Assembly (NCBI GenBank): GCA_027596945.1
Contig: JADGJH010000043.1
Coordinates: 6,984-23,876, forward strand
Length of the DNA: 16,893 bases
Origin: Physocladia obscura
Taxonomy: Eukaryota > Chytridiomycota > Chytridiomycetes > Chytridiales > Chytriomycetaceae
Reading direction: 5' to 3'
Notes under the pieces: generated by a model
Database searches by the model: none
Seen by the model: only the letters and a program-made list of their open reading frames with translations
What the model was told of the DNA's origin: nothing
In this document: one piece after another, positions 1 through 9,290 of the stretch
Layout of the letters: every line of letters begins with the position of its first letter
Numbering within the stretch: the first letter of the stretch is position 1
Made by a program: the position numbers and the translations under genes

Positions 1-1
1 A

Positions 2-1565
2 GTACAGAAACCACTGCGATCACTCAACAGTTCCACCCCAAAAATAGTTAACGTTGGCAGCAATGGTCTAGTTTCTTCCGCGTTGCAGCAACAGTCGGCA
101 ACAATAACTGATGGGCCATTGCTCTACTCCGAGTTGGCACTTAGCCCGCGACGGTTCTGGGTTGCCGCCGGTGTATTCTTTGCAAATTTCAATAATGCAT
201 TTGTATGGGCCACTTACTCACCAGTCACTGGGTCGGCGGCAGCGTATTACGGATGCAGCGAATGGACGATCAACCTTGCCGCACTTGTTTTCCAGATCAC
301 GTTCCTGCCGTTTGCATACCCCGCAATCTGGGCGCTTGATGCGTGGGGACTCCGTATTTCAACGTTAATTGGTGCCTGGGGAATTACTGCTGGTGCGTTT
401 ATTCGATGGATTGCCTGTTTTGGTCCTGTCAATTTTCGGTTACCGCTTCTTTTTGCCGGACAAACTATTGCTGCTGCTGCTACACCGTTTGCATTTAATA
501 CACCAACAAAGGTACTCAAATCAGTTATCAATATTTAGTAATTTTGATATTAGTTATCATTGTTTAGTAAAATTTCCTCTTTTTTTTCTTTAGGTTTGCG
601 CCGCTTGGTTCGGGGACAAAGAACGCCTTACCGCCAATACAATCATGTCTTTGTCGATATATGCAGGCACAGCAATGGCAATGGGCTTGTCACCTGCAAT
701 TGTTGGCAGCGATCCAAACAATATCAATACACTTAATCTCGTTTCATTTGTGATAATTTTTACCACTGGAATGGCTTCTCTGCTCGTTTTTGACAAGCCC
801 GAATTTGCGCCGTCAAAAAGCGCTCAAGAAGAGCTACTGCCCTTTCTGGCTGGGTTGAAATCTCTCACGCGCAACCCGCAATTTTATGTTATTTTTGTGG
901 TATATGGAGTCATCTTTGGCGCACTGGACACGTACTTCACTCTCATAAGTGACTATGTCACGCCGTACGGGTATTCAGAAGCCGACGCAGGAGTTCTTGG
1001 AATCAATACAATTATTTCAGGTACAATTTCATCGTTGATTCTAGGGCCTATTTTGGATCGAACAAAATCGCACCGATTCTTTTTCAAGGCACTCACGTTC
1101 GTCACACTTATTGGTGCTATTCTATTCTACTTCAGTGCGCCTTATCCGGCTCGCAGAATATTGTTGCAGCTGAGCGCGTGCGTTATTGGGATTGGTGGAT
1201 TCTCACTCGCGCCGATTGCGCTGGAGCTTGGTGTTGAGTGTACGTTTCCTGTCGCGGAAGGTGCAAGCGCTGGGATGCTGCAAACTTCGGGCCAGATTTT
1301 TGGTGTGATTATATTGTTGGCGTCAAATGCTTTGAGGACATCAGATGGCTTGCTTCAACATGCAATGGTGTGGCGAATCATGGTTTGTGCAGTTGTGTGC
1401 TTGGTTGTACCATTTTATACAGCTAGTAGTCGACGAATGGAGCTTGAGAATGCAGTGATAAATAGTATACCGTTGCAAGCGACAGGAAATATGGATGAAA
1501 TTGATATTTCTGTTGATGAAGCTGCAGATTTCACTGGTGTGGCTTCGAAAATCATAATTATTTAG
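2..1565 (+). CDS. SLC49/FLVCR-like MFS transporter (5' partial, one intron)
   Basis: Membrane transporter of the major facilitator superfamily, SLC49 (FLVCR/DIRC2/MFSD7) branch. Animal FLVCR1/2 move choline and ethanolamine and have been linked to heme; the substrate here is unknown. The reading frame is open from base 2 with no in-frame ATG in exon 1, so the start lies outside the window. Exons are 2-511 and 594-1565, with a phase-0 GTACTC..TTTAG intron at 512-593 that removes in-frame stops. About 493 residues are visible. Family marks, in order: SPRRFW before the first membrane helix, PAIWALDAWGLR, AAWFGDKERLTAN across the splice junction, GPILDRTKS, and ELGVECTFPVAEGASAG followed by SGQIFG. 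The long hydrophobic segments suit a 12-helix transporter. The tail is acidic (MDEIDISVDEAADF). It converges on the ELMO gene. Family call is confident by eye; substrate and localisation are not. Confidence 0.86.
512..593 (+). other. Intron in the SLC49-like transporter gene
   Basis: 82-nt spliceosomal intron. Donor GTACTC follows an AAG lysine codon; acceptor is a T-rich tract ending TTTAG. It lies between codons (phase 0). Removing it joins the conserved block TPTKVCAAWFG. Leaving it in gives a TAG at 536-538. Confidence 0.85.
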
Positions 1566-2166
1566 GCTGCGTTCGGCCATGAAAAATTGTTTTTGAAAAA
1601 CTGTTTGTGCCACCCCTTGCTTTTTACCTGTTTCATATCACCATGTTGATTACTTCCAAAAACTTCTGATGATATTGGTGCACCATTAGCTGGTGTCATG
1701 GTATTTTTACATGCTTGGCAGTTTTTGTTATAGCTTTCAGTCTTCACTCGATATGTTTGGCATTTTTTTTTGAAAAATTTTTTAAAATGCCTTGCCGTTT
1801 TTCAAACATAACACTGTTTGCTTTTCTCTTTCCAATCTTTATAATTTTGCGAAGTTTTTTTAGAAAATCGGGCATTGCGACGGCTATATTTTTGTTTAAA
1901 TCAGTGTTTTTTATTTTCTGCTTTTCAGCAGTACCTTTCTGGTATTTTTTATTTAGATGTAATACTCTTATTCTGAGCTGTTGACTGCATACGACGCTGT
2001 TTTTAAGGGCCGTACATCCATTCTCGGTATGTAGGCAGCAGACCCATTCGTGGCTGCTACTTCCTTTGTTTTGAGCCAGTAAGTCTGGCTTGCTGTACAC
2101 TTTTGCAGCAGCCTCCGTAGCCAGACTAATTGCGCACCGCAGCACACAACTGTCGCAAATCTGTGG
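1562..2166 (-). pseudogene. Unrecognised lysine/cysteine-rich ORF pair, possible gene relic
   Basis: Not recognised. On the minus strand one frame is open from 2166 to a TGA at 1746-1744, and a second frame takes over at 1747 and runs to a TAA at 1564-1562. One frameshift, or a missed intron, would join them into about 200 residues. The first part starts with a cysteine group (CDSCVLRC) and continues with HEWVCCLHTENGC, then becomes lysine-rich. The second part has CQACKNTM and later histidines (QHGDM, GWHKQFF). These could be metal-binding residues, but no known zinc finger is matched. The stretch at about 1985-2170 is richer in G, C and CpG than the DNA around it, which suggests past coding. 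There is no in-frame ATG near the start. It could simply be the spacer between two convergent genes whose T-rich plus strand reads as lysine. Confidence 0.22.
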
Positions 2167-2288
2167 TCACCGTTGATCCTGTTTTTTGCAGCATCAGTCT
2201 ATATGCTTTTGGCATTTCAAGTGAAAACTCAGATTGCATATCAAATTTTTTTCAACTTCTTTTTTATATTATAATTATTATATGGCTA

Positions 2289-5200
2289 TTATTTGGAAGA
2301 CTCTTCTTCATCTGAATCATAACTTTGCAAAGACTCCTTCACTTTTATCCCTCCACCACCATTCAAAAGATTCTCTAATGCACTAATCCCATCCCTCACG
2401 CTGCCGTCAGCCTCATAATAAAAATCTGCGTCCATCGGCAACTCAGGAACCTCGACATTCTCAATATTTGGTACCTTAATATTATTCGCAGTGATTCCTA
2501 ATAAACTCAATTGTAATTCGTGTTCTGTCAGTTGGTGAATCAGTTCACGCGTCTCGTCGGTTGCAGGCGCCTTGTTGAGAAGCATGTTAAATCCGTCGAT
2601 CCATTCACTGAACTGGATTGGATTCAAGCAGACGAAATCGGCGAGCGTTGTGGATGGAGTTTGTTGCTGTTGTTGAGATGACGACAATGCAATCATTGGT
2701 GAGGCTGGATAGTCGTCATTAGTGCTATTAGTGCTTTCTTGAGAAGTTGCAATCGAAAATGTGAGTTTGGGGTTTTCTTGGGCACCGTGTCGAGTTTTGA
2801 TTACCGAGGATGAATGCCCAGTGAGAATATCGGTTATCTGAGAAATTTCAACTAAACATTTATATTTTCAGTAAACTTATTCGAGCACGTACAATAACTC
2901 ACTTTTATGAGGGAGCTGGTCCAGAGAAGGTAGAGAATTCGTGTCTTTGAAATCGCCATAATGCAAGAATTCTCTGTTCGAATTCAATCGGTAGAATCGA
3001 TTCAGATTCTTAGCACGTCCTCGCTCTTTAATGACAGGAAACCATGCACCATTCAAAAGGCAAGTAATTCGCTGTTCTTTAATAAACTCATAATTGCTTT
3101 CCTTCAACTTGTCTCGGAGAATCCTTTTTTTGGTGATTTTTTTTTTAAAAATTTTTAGTATTTAAAACTAACCTCAAAAGCCAAATTAATTTACCTGAAC
3201 GGTCGTTCTTCAAGCAAAGCGAAATCATTATTCAGCTCATTCATTTGACGCTCCTTAATTACACTGTATGCTGTCGATAGCATTTCGCGCTCAAAAAGTG
3301 TAAATTCATGCACATCCGAAACTTGGTTCGTTGACATGCAGAACTTAAAATGCGAGCGCACAGTTGCACCAACTCTACTCACATCATCACTCGAACTTTG
3401 TGCCTCCATTTCTAGCCACAAGCGGAAATACAATCGCAGCGTTATTGAAAATACACGTTCGAACTCCAATAGCAGCGGTTGCATTGTTGCTGAGGTCGTA
3501 TCTTTTGCAATATTCACGCTTGATAAATTAAAATAAATTAAATGAACGAAGGGGGTTTTTACATCCAGTACTGATTTCCCAATGATCAAATAGAACTTCA
3601 AGGACTTCTGCGCTGGCTTTTACGAACGGTATTCGTTTCTCTGCAGTTTTCACGCTCTGCTCATACATAAACCGAGTATAATATTCAACGTGTGACACAG
3701 CAAAAGCGCACATAATTTCAAGTCCCAACACACCAACTCTGGACAGTTCTTTGCGTGGAACATCTGTCTGAATACACGCGCATCTTAATATATAAAAAAT
3801 GACAGATAACAGAAACATTGACAACTCACATCAAATCCAAGTCTACGCCATTTATAAGTCCCCGTTCCATCAATTTCTAACCCAGCAACTTTCCAAATCT
3901 CAATCAACATTTGTTCATGCTTTGATCCTGGACTTATCACCACATTTGCTCGTTTACGCCGATTCCATTCCTTCACCAACAATCTCTGAAACTCGACAAT
4001 TAATTTCCGCACCTCCGTCACTTGCAGCGCGTTATTTGCTTCCGGAAGACTGTATGCCAGAGAAGCAATCTCGCTCCTCAGTCCGTTTGCTTCAAACACT
4101 GCAAAAAGCGAAAACGCTATGGGTTGGGTTTCTAGAGATTTATGGATCAATGCGTTGATGAGTGATAATGAAATCGACTGAAGGGAAAAATCGCGTAGTG
4201 AAAGTCTTGACACTAATGTACGCACAAAAGATGATGGTTGTTGTTGCTGTTGATGTTGCTGTAATGGAGGTGGCGTAGACATGTACGTATAAACGGCCTG
4301 GAGAATACGCAATACTGAGTTTTTTGAGTCCAACAGTTTGATGAGGAGCGAGGTTGCCGGTCTGCTGACCATTATTTGCTGCTGTTGCTCAACTATTGCC
4401 AACAGAGTGGTAATGAAGGTCGCAGAATCGAGGGAGAGAGAAAAGATATCTTGGAGTTGGTGAATGTCAAGCAAGGATTGCATTGCAGTGAGTGCGAGCG
4501 ATAATGTACTTCCCTTTATCTTTGGCGATGCAATCATTTTCGTTAATTTTACAATGCCGTTTTGGTTGATGAATTCGGCTGCAACTTCCTTGTCCTAAAC
4601 ATGTTTTTGAGTTTTTTTTGTATTATGAAAATTTTTTGAATGCTTGGTTAAATGCCACAAATTGAAGACACTCACGCTCATTTGGCCAACGATTTTAAAA
4701 AGTGCTGCTTTGGTAGCGTTTTCAGTATCATCTGATTCCGCTGTTTGAAGATCTCTGAGCAAAATACTGGCTTTTCTGCGCGGTGAAACGACCAGCTGAA
4801 GCATTGCTGACGAGTCTGTATAATTTCAAAACGTGAATTAAAACAAAACAGAAGTGAATTCGGAAAATTAGTACCTTTTATGGCGACTCCGAGTGCCTGA
4901 TTAAGGTTTCAGTAACGCGGTGAGAAAAATCAACAACAAAGCATAGCAACGTACATGACTGTCTGTAATAACGGGGCCTTTGTCGACGCGAAGGACGAGA
5001 TTTTCGTGTTCAGAAGCGTCGGTGATTGCGAAACGAAGAGCACAGTTCTTGACTGTAGCGGCCAATCTGATGCTGGTGTCGATTGCAATTTCCGCACTAT
5101 CACCAGTGATTTCATAAACAACGCGCCTGACAAAGATGTAGCCGTAATCAGTATTGTTGTTGTTCTTGCCGTTGGTGCTGTTGTTGCTGGTGGCGTTTTC

Positions 5201-5869
5201 TTTGGCCATTTTGGAGTTTTTGTCAGAAGGTTTTTGCTGTTGAACTGAAGGTAGCGAGCGCTTTCCTGCGGGAACCAAAGGCGAAGAAACACGCCTCGGA
5301 GGCGAAGTAGCGGGCGGCGAGGTTTCGGCAGATGAGAGAATCGAGCTGGCGGAAGAAGTTGCGCTTGAGTTTGCGCTCAGGATTGAGGCTGTAAGGGAAT
5401 TTGCGCTGGTTTTTGTCTTGGGAATCAGGACTGGTTTCGGTTTCTGCTTGGATGTTGATCCGGATGCTGCCGAGTTTGACGATCGCGCGGACGAAGCGGA
5501 AACTGTCGAGCGCGAGTTTGAGTTTGTCGTTGCGGCTGAGTTTGTTGTTGCGGTGGATGTTTGCGATTCGATAGTGCTGGTTGAGCCTTTACGACTCACA
5601 CTCGCGCTTCCCGCGTTGCTGTTACTGTTGCTGTATCCGCCGTATCCGTTATTGTTACTTTTATTGTTGCTGCTGCTTCCGTTTTCATTGCGATTCTGCT
5701 CAAACATTGCACGAAGTTCTGTAAACTTGCGTTTTGATTCGCCTTCTTGTCCATCTCCGCGCTTCATCACCCACTTTTTTTTTTCAAAAATGGATTTTGA
5801 ATGTTCAATCGATCTTCTCAATGACTTCAGCCAGCGACTTTTTTTGGCCGACCCTTGCTGAAAGACCAT
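2289..5869 (-). CDS. ELMO1/CED-12-like engulfment and motility protein, eight exons
   Basis: Orthologue of ELMO/CED-12, the partner of DOCK-family exchange factors that activates Rac in actin-driven movement and engulfment. Exons in transcript order: 5869-4955, 4896-4875, 4815-4676, 4594-3830, 3767-3572, 3501-3195, 3123-2903, 2851-2289. They join in phase to 1042 residues. The start is the ATG at 5869; the frame stays open upstream without another ATG. Residues 1-240 are a basic helix (KKSRWLKSLRRSIEHSK), LRAMFEQ, then a Ser/Asn/Thr-rich linker. About 242-330 is the ubiquitin-like Ras-binding domain. About 330-580 is the armadillo-like region. The ELMO domain starts near 585 (HEQMLIEIWKVAG, then KWRRLGFD). 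The PH domain spans about 794-970, with REFLHYGDF and FSEWIDGFNMLL. PELP at 991-994 is a minimal PxxP where animal ELMO carries its DOCK SH3-binding motif. The tail is acidic (DSDEEESS). Exon 5 could instead end at 3563, with a GTAAAA donor in the same phase. Confidence 0.9.
4875..4896 (-). other. 22-nt microexon of the ELMO gene
   Basis: Exon 2 of the ELMO gene, coding ALGVAIK plus the first base of an Asp codon. It is flanked by a CAG acceptor (intron 4897-4954, donor GTACGT) and a GTACTA donor (intron 4816-4874, acceptor ATACAG). It is needed to pass from phase 0 to phase 1 between exons 1 and 3. It completes the last part of the Ras-binding domain before SSAMLQLVVSP, which lines up with the same place in animal ELMO proteins. 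Confidence 0.75.
5130..5700 (-). repeat. Low-complexity Ser/Asn/Thr-coding tract in ELMO exon 1
   Basis: Imperfect triplet-rich DNA (on the plus strand TTG/TTGCTG/GTTGTT runs, densest at about 5150-5190 and 5620-5690) encodes runs of Asn, Ser, Thr and Ala in the N-terminal extension. The frame stays open across more than 500 bases, so the tract is coding. It is a likely site of length variation between strains. Confidence 0.7.
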
Positions 5870-6292
5870 TGAAACACCCAATACACATGAAGTCGTTTTT
5901 GGAAAAAACCATCCGTACAGTTCCTGACAGGATAAAAGAGCTGTGAACGACAAAAAAGAAGATAGAAAAAGGACGTTGATTAAAATTTAAAGTAGTATTG
6001 TCGTATTGGATGCCACAATAAAATCGAAAACTGTGGAATACAGTTTTGAAAAGTGAGTGGGAAGCGAAAAAAAATAAATTTCCCAGAAACTTGATTTGAA
6101 ATGATAGAATTATGTTGAAAAATTTTGGATTATCAAAAAAAAACTAACTTTATTCTTCAATTTTCATATTACTTTTTATTGTAATTTATTAAATATTTTT
6201 TTGCAGACTTTTTCGTGAATAGAGATACTTTTTTTCCATACTCCCAAAATGCTTGCAACCTCAACAGCAATTATATGATTTTGATTCAAAAC
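5870..6292 (-). promoter_or_regulatory. ELMO upstream region with one CCAAT motif
   Basis: AT-rich spacer between the end of the ankyrin gene and the ELMO start. On the ELMO coding strand a CCAAT pentamer lies at 6009-6005, about 136 nt upstream of the ATG, a usual distance for a CCAAT-binding-factor site. No convincing TATA box was found. The coding frame is open back to 5953 without an ATG. No other gene is seen here. Confidence 0.3.
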
Positions 6293-6298
6293 TTTATT
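6293..6298 (-). terminator. Poly(A) signal of the ankyrin gene
   Basis: AATAAA on the minus strand, 29 nt after the ankyrin gene stop codon. Confidence 0.6.
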
Positions 6299-6327
6299 AT
6301 TACAAAATCGCTGACACGAATTCCAAT

Positions 6328-7662
6328 TCAACATAAATTCAACAACTGTCCAATAGGTCTTTCTGTTGCTGAGATACCTGATGCTGATCTGCGAGGGCCA
6401 TTCTCATTTACAGACCCATGCTGAGTATTTTCAAAGACACGAGGGCTATTATCTGACGCAGATGCAGATGTACACGCTGCGGATGTTGTTGATACACGAC
6501 AATCAGCCAAGAGTCGAGTAGTAATATTGGTATATCCGGCTTTTATTGCGAAAGCCAAACACCAATTGTGATCAGTTGTAGGATCAACGCGCCCATCATT
6601 TAGCAACAAATCAACAATCAAGAAATTTCCATTTTCAACAGCAGACTTCAGAGCCTCATTATTCAAATCGCGCGGATTTGCCTTATCATTTGCCAGAAGA
6701 AGTTTTACAATATCAAGCTTGCCATGTTTACATGCATGCCTTATACACCAGTTTGATTCTGAGGATGGATCGACACGCGAGTCCTGCAAAATAACTTCAA
6801 CATTTTCCACAACTCCCTGTTGGACAGCAACCTTGAGAAACATTTGATCGCTAAACGACGGATCCACACGCGAATCTAACAATAATTTCCTGAGAACATC
6901 AGACCTTCCCGCGATTTTGGCAAATTTCACAAGTGCATAGTTACTCTGCACGGTCGGATCGCAGCGTCCATCGTGGATCAAGAGCTCAGCAATGTTAACG
7001 TGGTTCAAGCTGCACGCGTCGACTAAAGCTGAGCTCTTTCGAGCGGCGGGGTCAACTCGTTTATCTTGCAAGAGTAATTTCACAGTGTCGAGATGGCCTT
7101 CGACAACAGCCCATCGAATGGCGCGGTTGTCGCGACAAGATGGATCAAAGCCGAGTTTGGGAGCGAGGGCAAAGATTCTCTGCATGCGAGCCAAAGAAGC
7201 GGCGGGTGAAAGATGCCAGGCGTGTGGATCGACGTGAAAATCAACATGTCCGAGCAACTCAAAACTGTTTGTTTGGATGATGTTATCGTTGTGACTATTG
7301 TTGCTGCTATTGTTTTCAATGTTTGCTGCTGTTGCTTCACACGACGCGGCATTAAGAATCTCGGCATAGACAACAGCTTGGTAGGTGGCGGGGAGAGAGC
7401 GGTAGTTTCTATTTGCGATACGGCCCTTGTCGATGAAAGCCCACAGAGACTTTTGCTTTGATGCTTCGTATTGGAAACGGACGTGGGAAACTGCAAATCC
7501 AGAGTCTGTGAGAAGTTGCTGTGCAAACAGAGTCTTGCATGCAAGCCCGGTTTCAGTAAGATCGACACTTATGGGCATATGAATAAGGATCTGCCGTATG
7601 ATTTCTGGCGGTATTCTGTAGATGGGACTACTGCTGTTGCTGATAATGTTGGCAGCAAACAT
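6328..7662 (-). CDS. F-box-like, ankyrin-repeat protein
   Basis: 444-residue single-exon protein built for protein binding. Residues 14-35 (YRIPPEIIRQILIHMP) look like an F-box, the element that docks a substrate adaptor to Skp1 in SCF ubiquitin ligases. Residues 111-132 are an Asn-rich linker. Residues about 171-391 hold seven ankyrin-like repeats of 31-32 residues. Most end in L-L-x-D-x-R-V-D-P, with typical helix pieces such as AIRWAVVEGHLDTVKLLL and CIRHACKHGKLDIVKLLL. The last 50 residues are Ser/Thr-rich and disordered. Ankyrin proteins with a D-x-R-V-D-P repeat end are abundant in chytrid and other early-diverging fungal genomes, to my knowledge, and are mostly uncharacterised. The ATG at 7662 is the first in frame and directly precedes the F-box-like segment. 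A role in targeted protein turnover is inference; the ankyrin call is firm and the F-box call moderate. Confidence 0.88.
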   Translation of the reverse strand: MFAANIISNSSSPIYRIPPEIIRQILIHMPISVDLTETGLACKTLFAQQLLTDSGFAVSHVRFQYEASKQKSLWAFIDKGRIANRNYRSLPATYQAVVYAEILNAASCEATAANIENNSSNNSHNDNIIQTNSFELLGHVDFHVDPHAWHLSPAASLARMQRIFALAPKLGFDPSCRDNRAIRWAVVEGHLDTVKLLLQDKRVDPAARKSSALVDACSLNHVNIAELLIHDGRCDPTVQSNYALVKFAKIAGRSDVLRKLLLDSRVDPSFSDQMFLKVAVQQGVVENVEVILQDSRVDPSSESNWCIRHACKHGKLDIVKLLLANDKANPRDLNNEALKSAVENGNFLIVDLLLNDGRVDPTTDHNWCLAFAIKAGYTNITTRLLADCRVSTTSAACTSASASDNSPRVFENTQHGSVNENGPRRSASGISATERPIGQLLNLC

Positions 7663-9172
7663 GTTTTTGTTTCTGAAAGCAAATTATTTTGTTCTAAAAT
7701 GATTTGATTGAACAGAAACATTCCGAGCATTCAACACGTCACATTTTTAATCGACTATTATACAGTTATTACAAATGAGATATGAATTCGAAAGATATTT
7801 AGCTTCCTGCAATTCTTTTTATTTTTATATGTTTACTTTGCTATGATGCTGTAATATATAAATGCTTCAATGTTTTCTAGAGAAGAATTGTCTGATGCTA
7901 AATTTATGACAGAGATTTATCTTAGAAGCAAGTTTTCGATAATTTCGAGATCCTCGATTAGCTTAATTTCCTGCAAACGAGAGCAACCGCCGTATTTTGT
8001 CGAGCGCATGGACACCCTCCACGTTTAAATACGCGCACTTTCGCGTTCGAATAAAATTCTTCGTTGCGATGAAAAAGTTTCTTATCAAACAGTGAAAACT
8101 TTATCCAGCGATAGCTTGTAGTATGCAATTAAAAAATTTAACGAAAGAATATAATCAAGTTTAACTTATTCGATAATGTGATCGAAGACCTCATGATGCA
8201 TCGATTGTAGTGACGGCAGGACATTTTTGGGACACTGGCGGATAAAAATGATTTTGCGAGTTGATCAGCGAAAGCAGGAGAATCTTGCAGAGCTTATTCA
8301 GCGCATCCATGAGAGATCGGATCTTAACTTCGGCCGATTGGCAGCACACAGATGAGACCTGTGTTGCGGCAACCAAATGACGGCTTTAGGCTGGAAAATT
8401 ATCCTTCAGCATTTCTTATTCATTCAGCTTGTAATCATAATGGCGGTTGCTTTTTGGGAATAAGATTGTTGAAATTCAGACTGCAAGCTCCGACTTAGGA
8501 GAATTTCTGATGTTTCAATAAGAACTGTCCAAAAAATTGTAAATAAAACGAAAAACATGTAGGACTGTCTCTCTGATTTCTTTTTTCTAGCTTTACTCAA
8601 TCTTTTTTTTTTTTTCTTTCTTACCCTTTAAACGAAAAATTGCTGACAAAGCACTCTGAAGATCTTTAAAAATGAATTCTGTTAAAAGAACAGAGAGTTA
8701 ATTTTTTGGTGAAGAAAAGTTAAAAAAACTAGAGAAAGAGGTAAGCCGTCAAGTTACTATTTGGCCATGTGCAAAACGAGTGACAAATTATCACATATTC
8801 TCCAGTTAAAAAATTTAGAGAAATTAAAAAGTTCCATAACAGTTCATTTGTAAAAAGCAATCAAATGTTTAATTTTTTTTCTTCTGCAGATTTGAAACAG
8901 TGGGAGAAATGCCCTCTTTTTCCCCCTTTTTCCCTGTAGTGCAAAAATGATTTGGAGGGAAAGCAAGATTGAGTAATGGAAATTTTCAAATCTTTTTTTT
9001 AATCCTGTCAGAATGCCAAAAGCCCAAATTCGTTTTCAATATTAATAATCGAGAACAAAGTGTAAACTTAATTAATGCATTTGCTTGAATGCACTAAAAA
9101 GATGCTGTGAATGCAGCAAGATAATATATCCAGTATTTAATAAAGCAAAACTTCAGTTTGAAGCAAAATGAT
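7663..9172. other. Intergenic region with a CpG-richer patch
   Basis: About 1.5 kb between two divergent genes, so it should hold both promoters. Most is AT-rich with T and A runs and long frames are absent. The exception is about 7960-8390, which has clearly more G, C and CpG. It holds a 35-residue plus-strand ORF (8248-8355) and, on the minus strand at about 8245-8180, a short F-box-like reading (VLPSLQSMHHEVFDHIIE, then stop). No tRNA or other structured RNA gene was recognised. Confidence 0.5.
8248..8355 (+). CDS. Possible 35-residue small ORF
   Basis: ATG-to-TGA frame of 35 residues within the CpG-richer patch. It reads as one charged amphipathic helix (RVDQRKQENLAELIQRIHER) with a basic end. 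Nothing homologous is recognised. It has no evident promoter or poly(A) signal. An exon fragment, the complement of a relic on the other strand, or chance are all possible. Confidence 0.15.
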   Translation: MILRVDQRKQENLAELIQRIHERSDLNFGRLAAHR

Positions 9173-9181
9173 TTATATAAA
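9173..9181 (+). promoter_or_regulatory. TATA-like element before the small secreted protein gene
   Basis: TTATATAAA about 110 nt upstream of the ATG at 9291, the clearest TATA-like match in this spacer. The DNA is AT-rich, so a chance match is possible. Confidence 0.3.
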
Positions 9182-9290
9182 TTCATTTTGTGAAATTTTA
9201 GAAAAAAGGTGAAATTTTTTTTTTCCAAAACATTTAAAAGACATGCACGAAGGAAAAAGACAAATAAAAAGGACACCGAAATAACAAACA

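Noticed and set aside
1715..1984. Plus-strand hydrophobic, Phe-rich ORF of 89 residues
   Set aside because: Made of T-runs, with no family marks. The opposite strand is equally open and looks somewhat more protein-like.
4955..5248. Plus-strand ORF with valine-rich hydrophobic stretch
   Set aside because: It lies opposite the ELMO Ras-binding domain and Asn-rich tract; the hydrophobic part mirrors Asn/Thr codons.
5418..5861. Plus-strand ORF rich in Leu, Val and Glu
   Set aside because: It is the complement of the Ser/Asn-rich ELMO exon 1; no family resemblance and no start context.
5870..5953. Upstream extension of the ELMO reading frame
   Set aside because: The frame is open but has no ATG there; the first ATG is at 5869 and begins a sensible basic segment.
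7080..7568. Minus-strand 162-residue ORF in a second frame
   Set aside because: Shifted frame of the ankyrin gene; it has no repeat structure.
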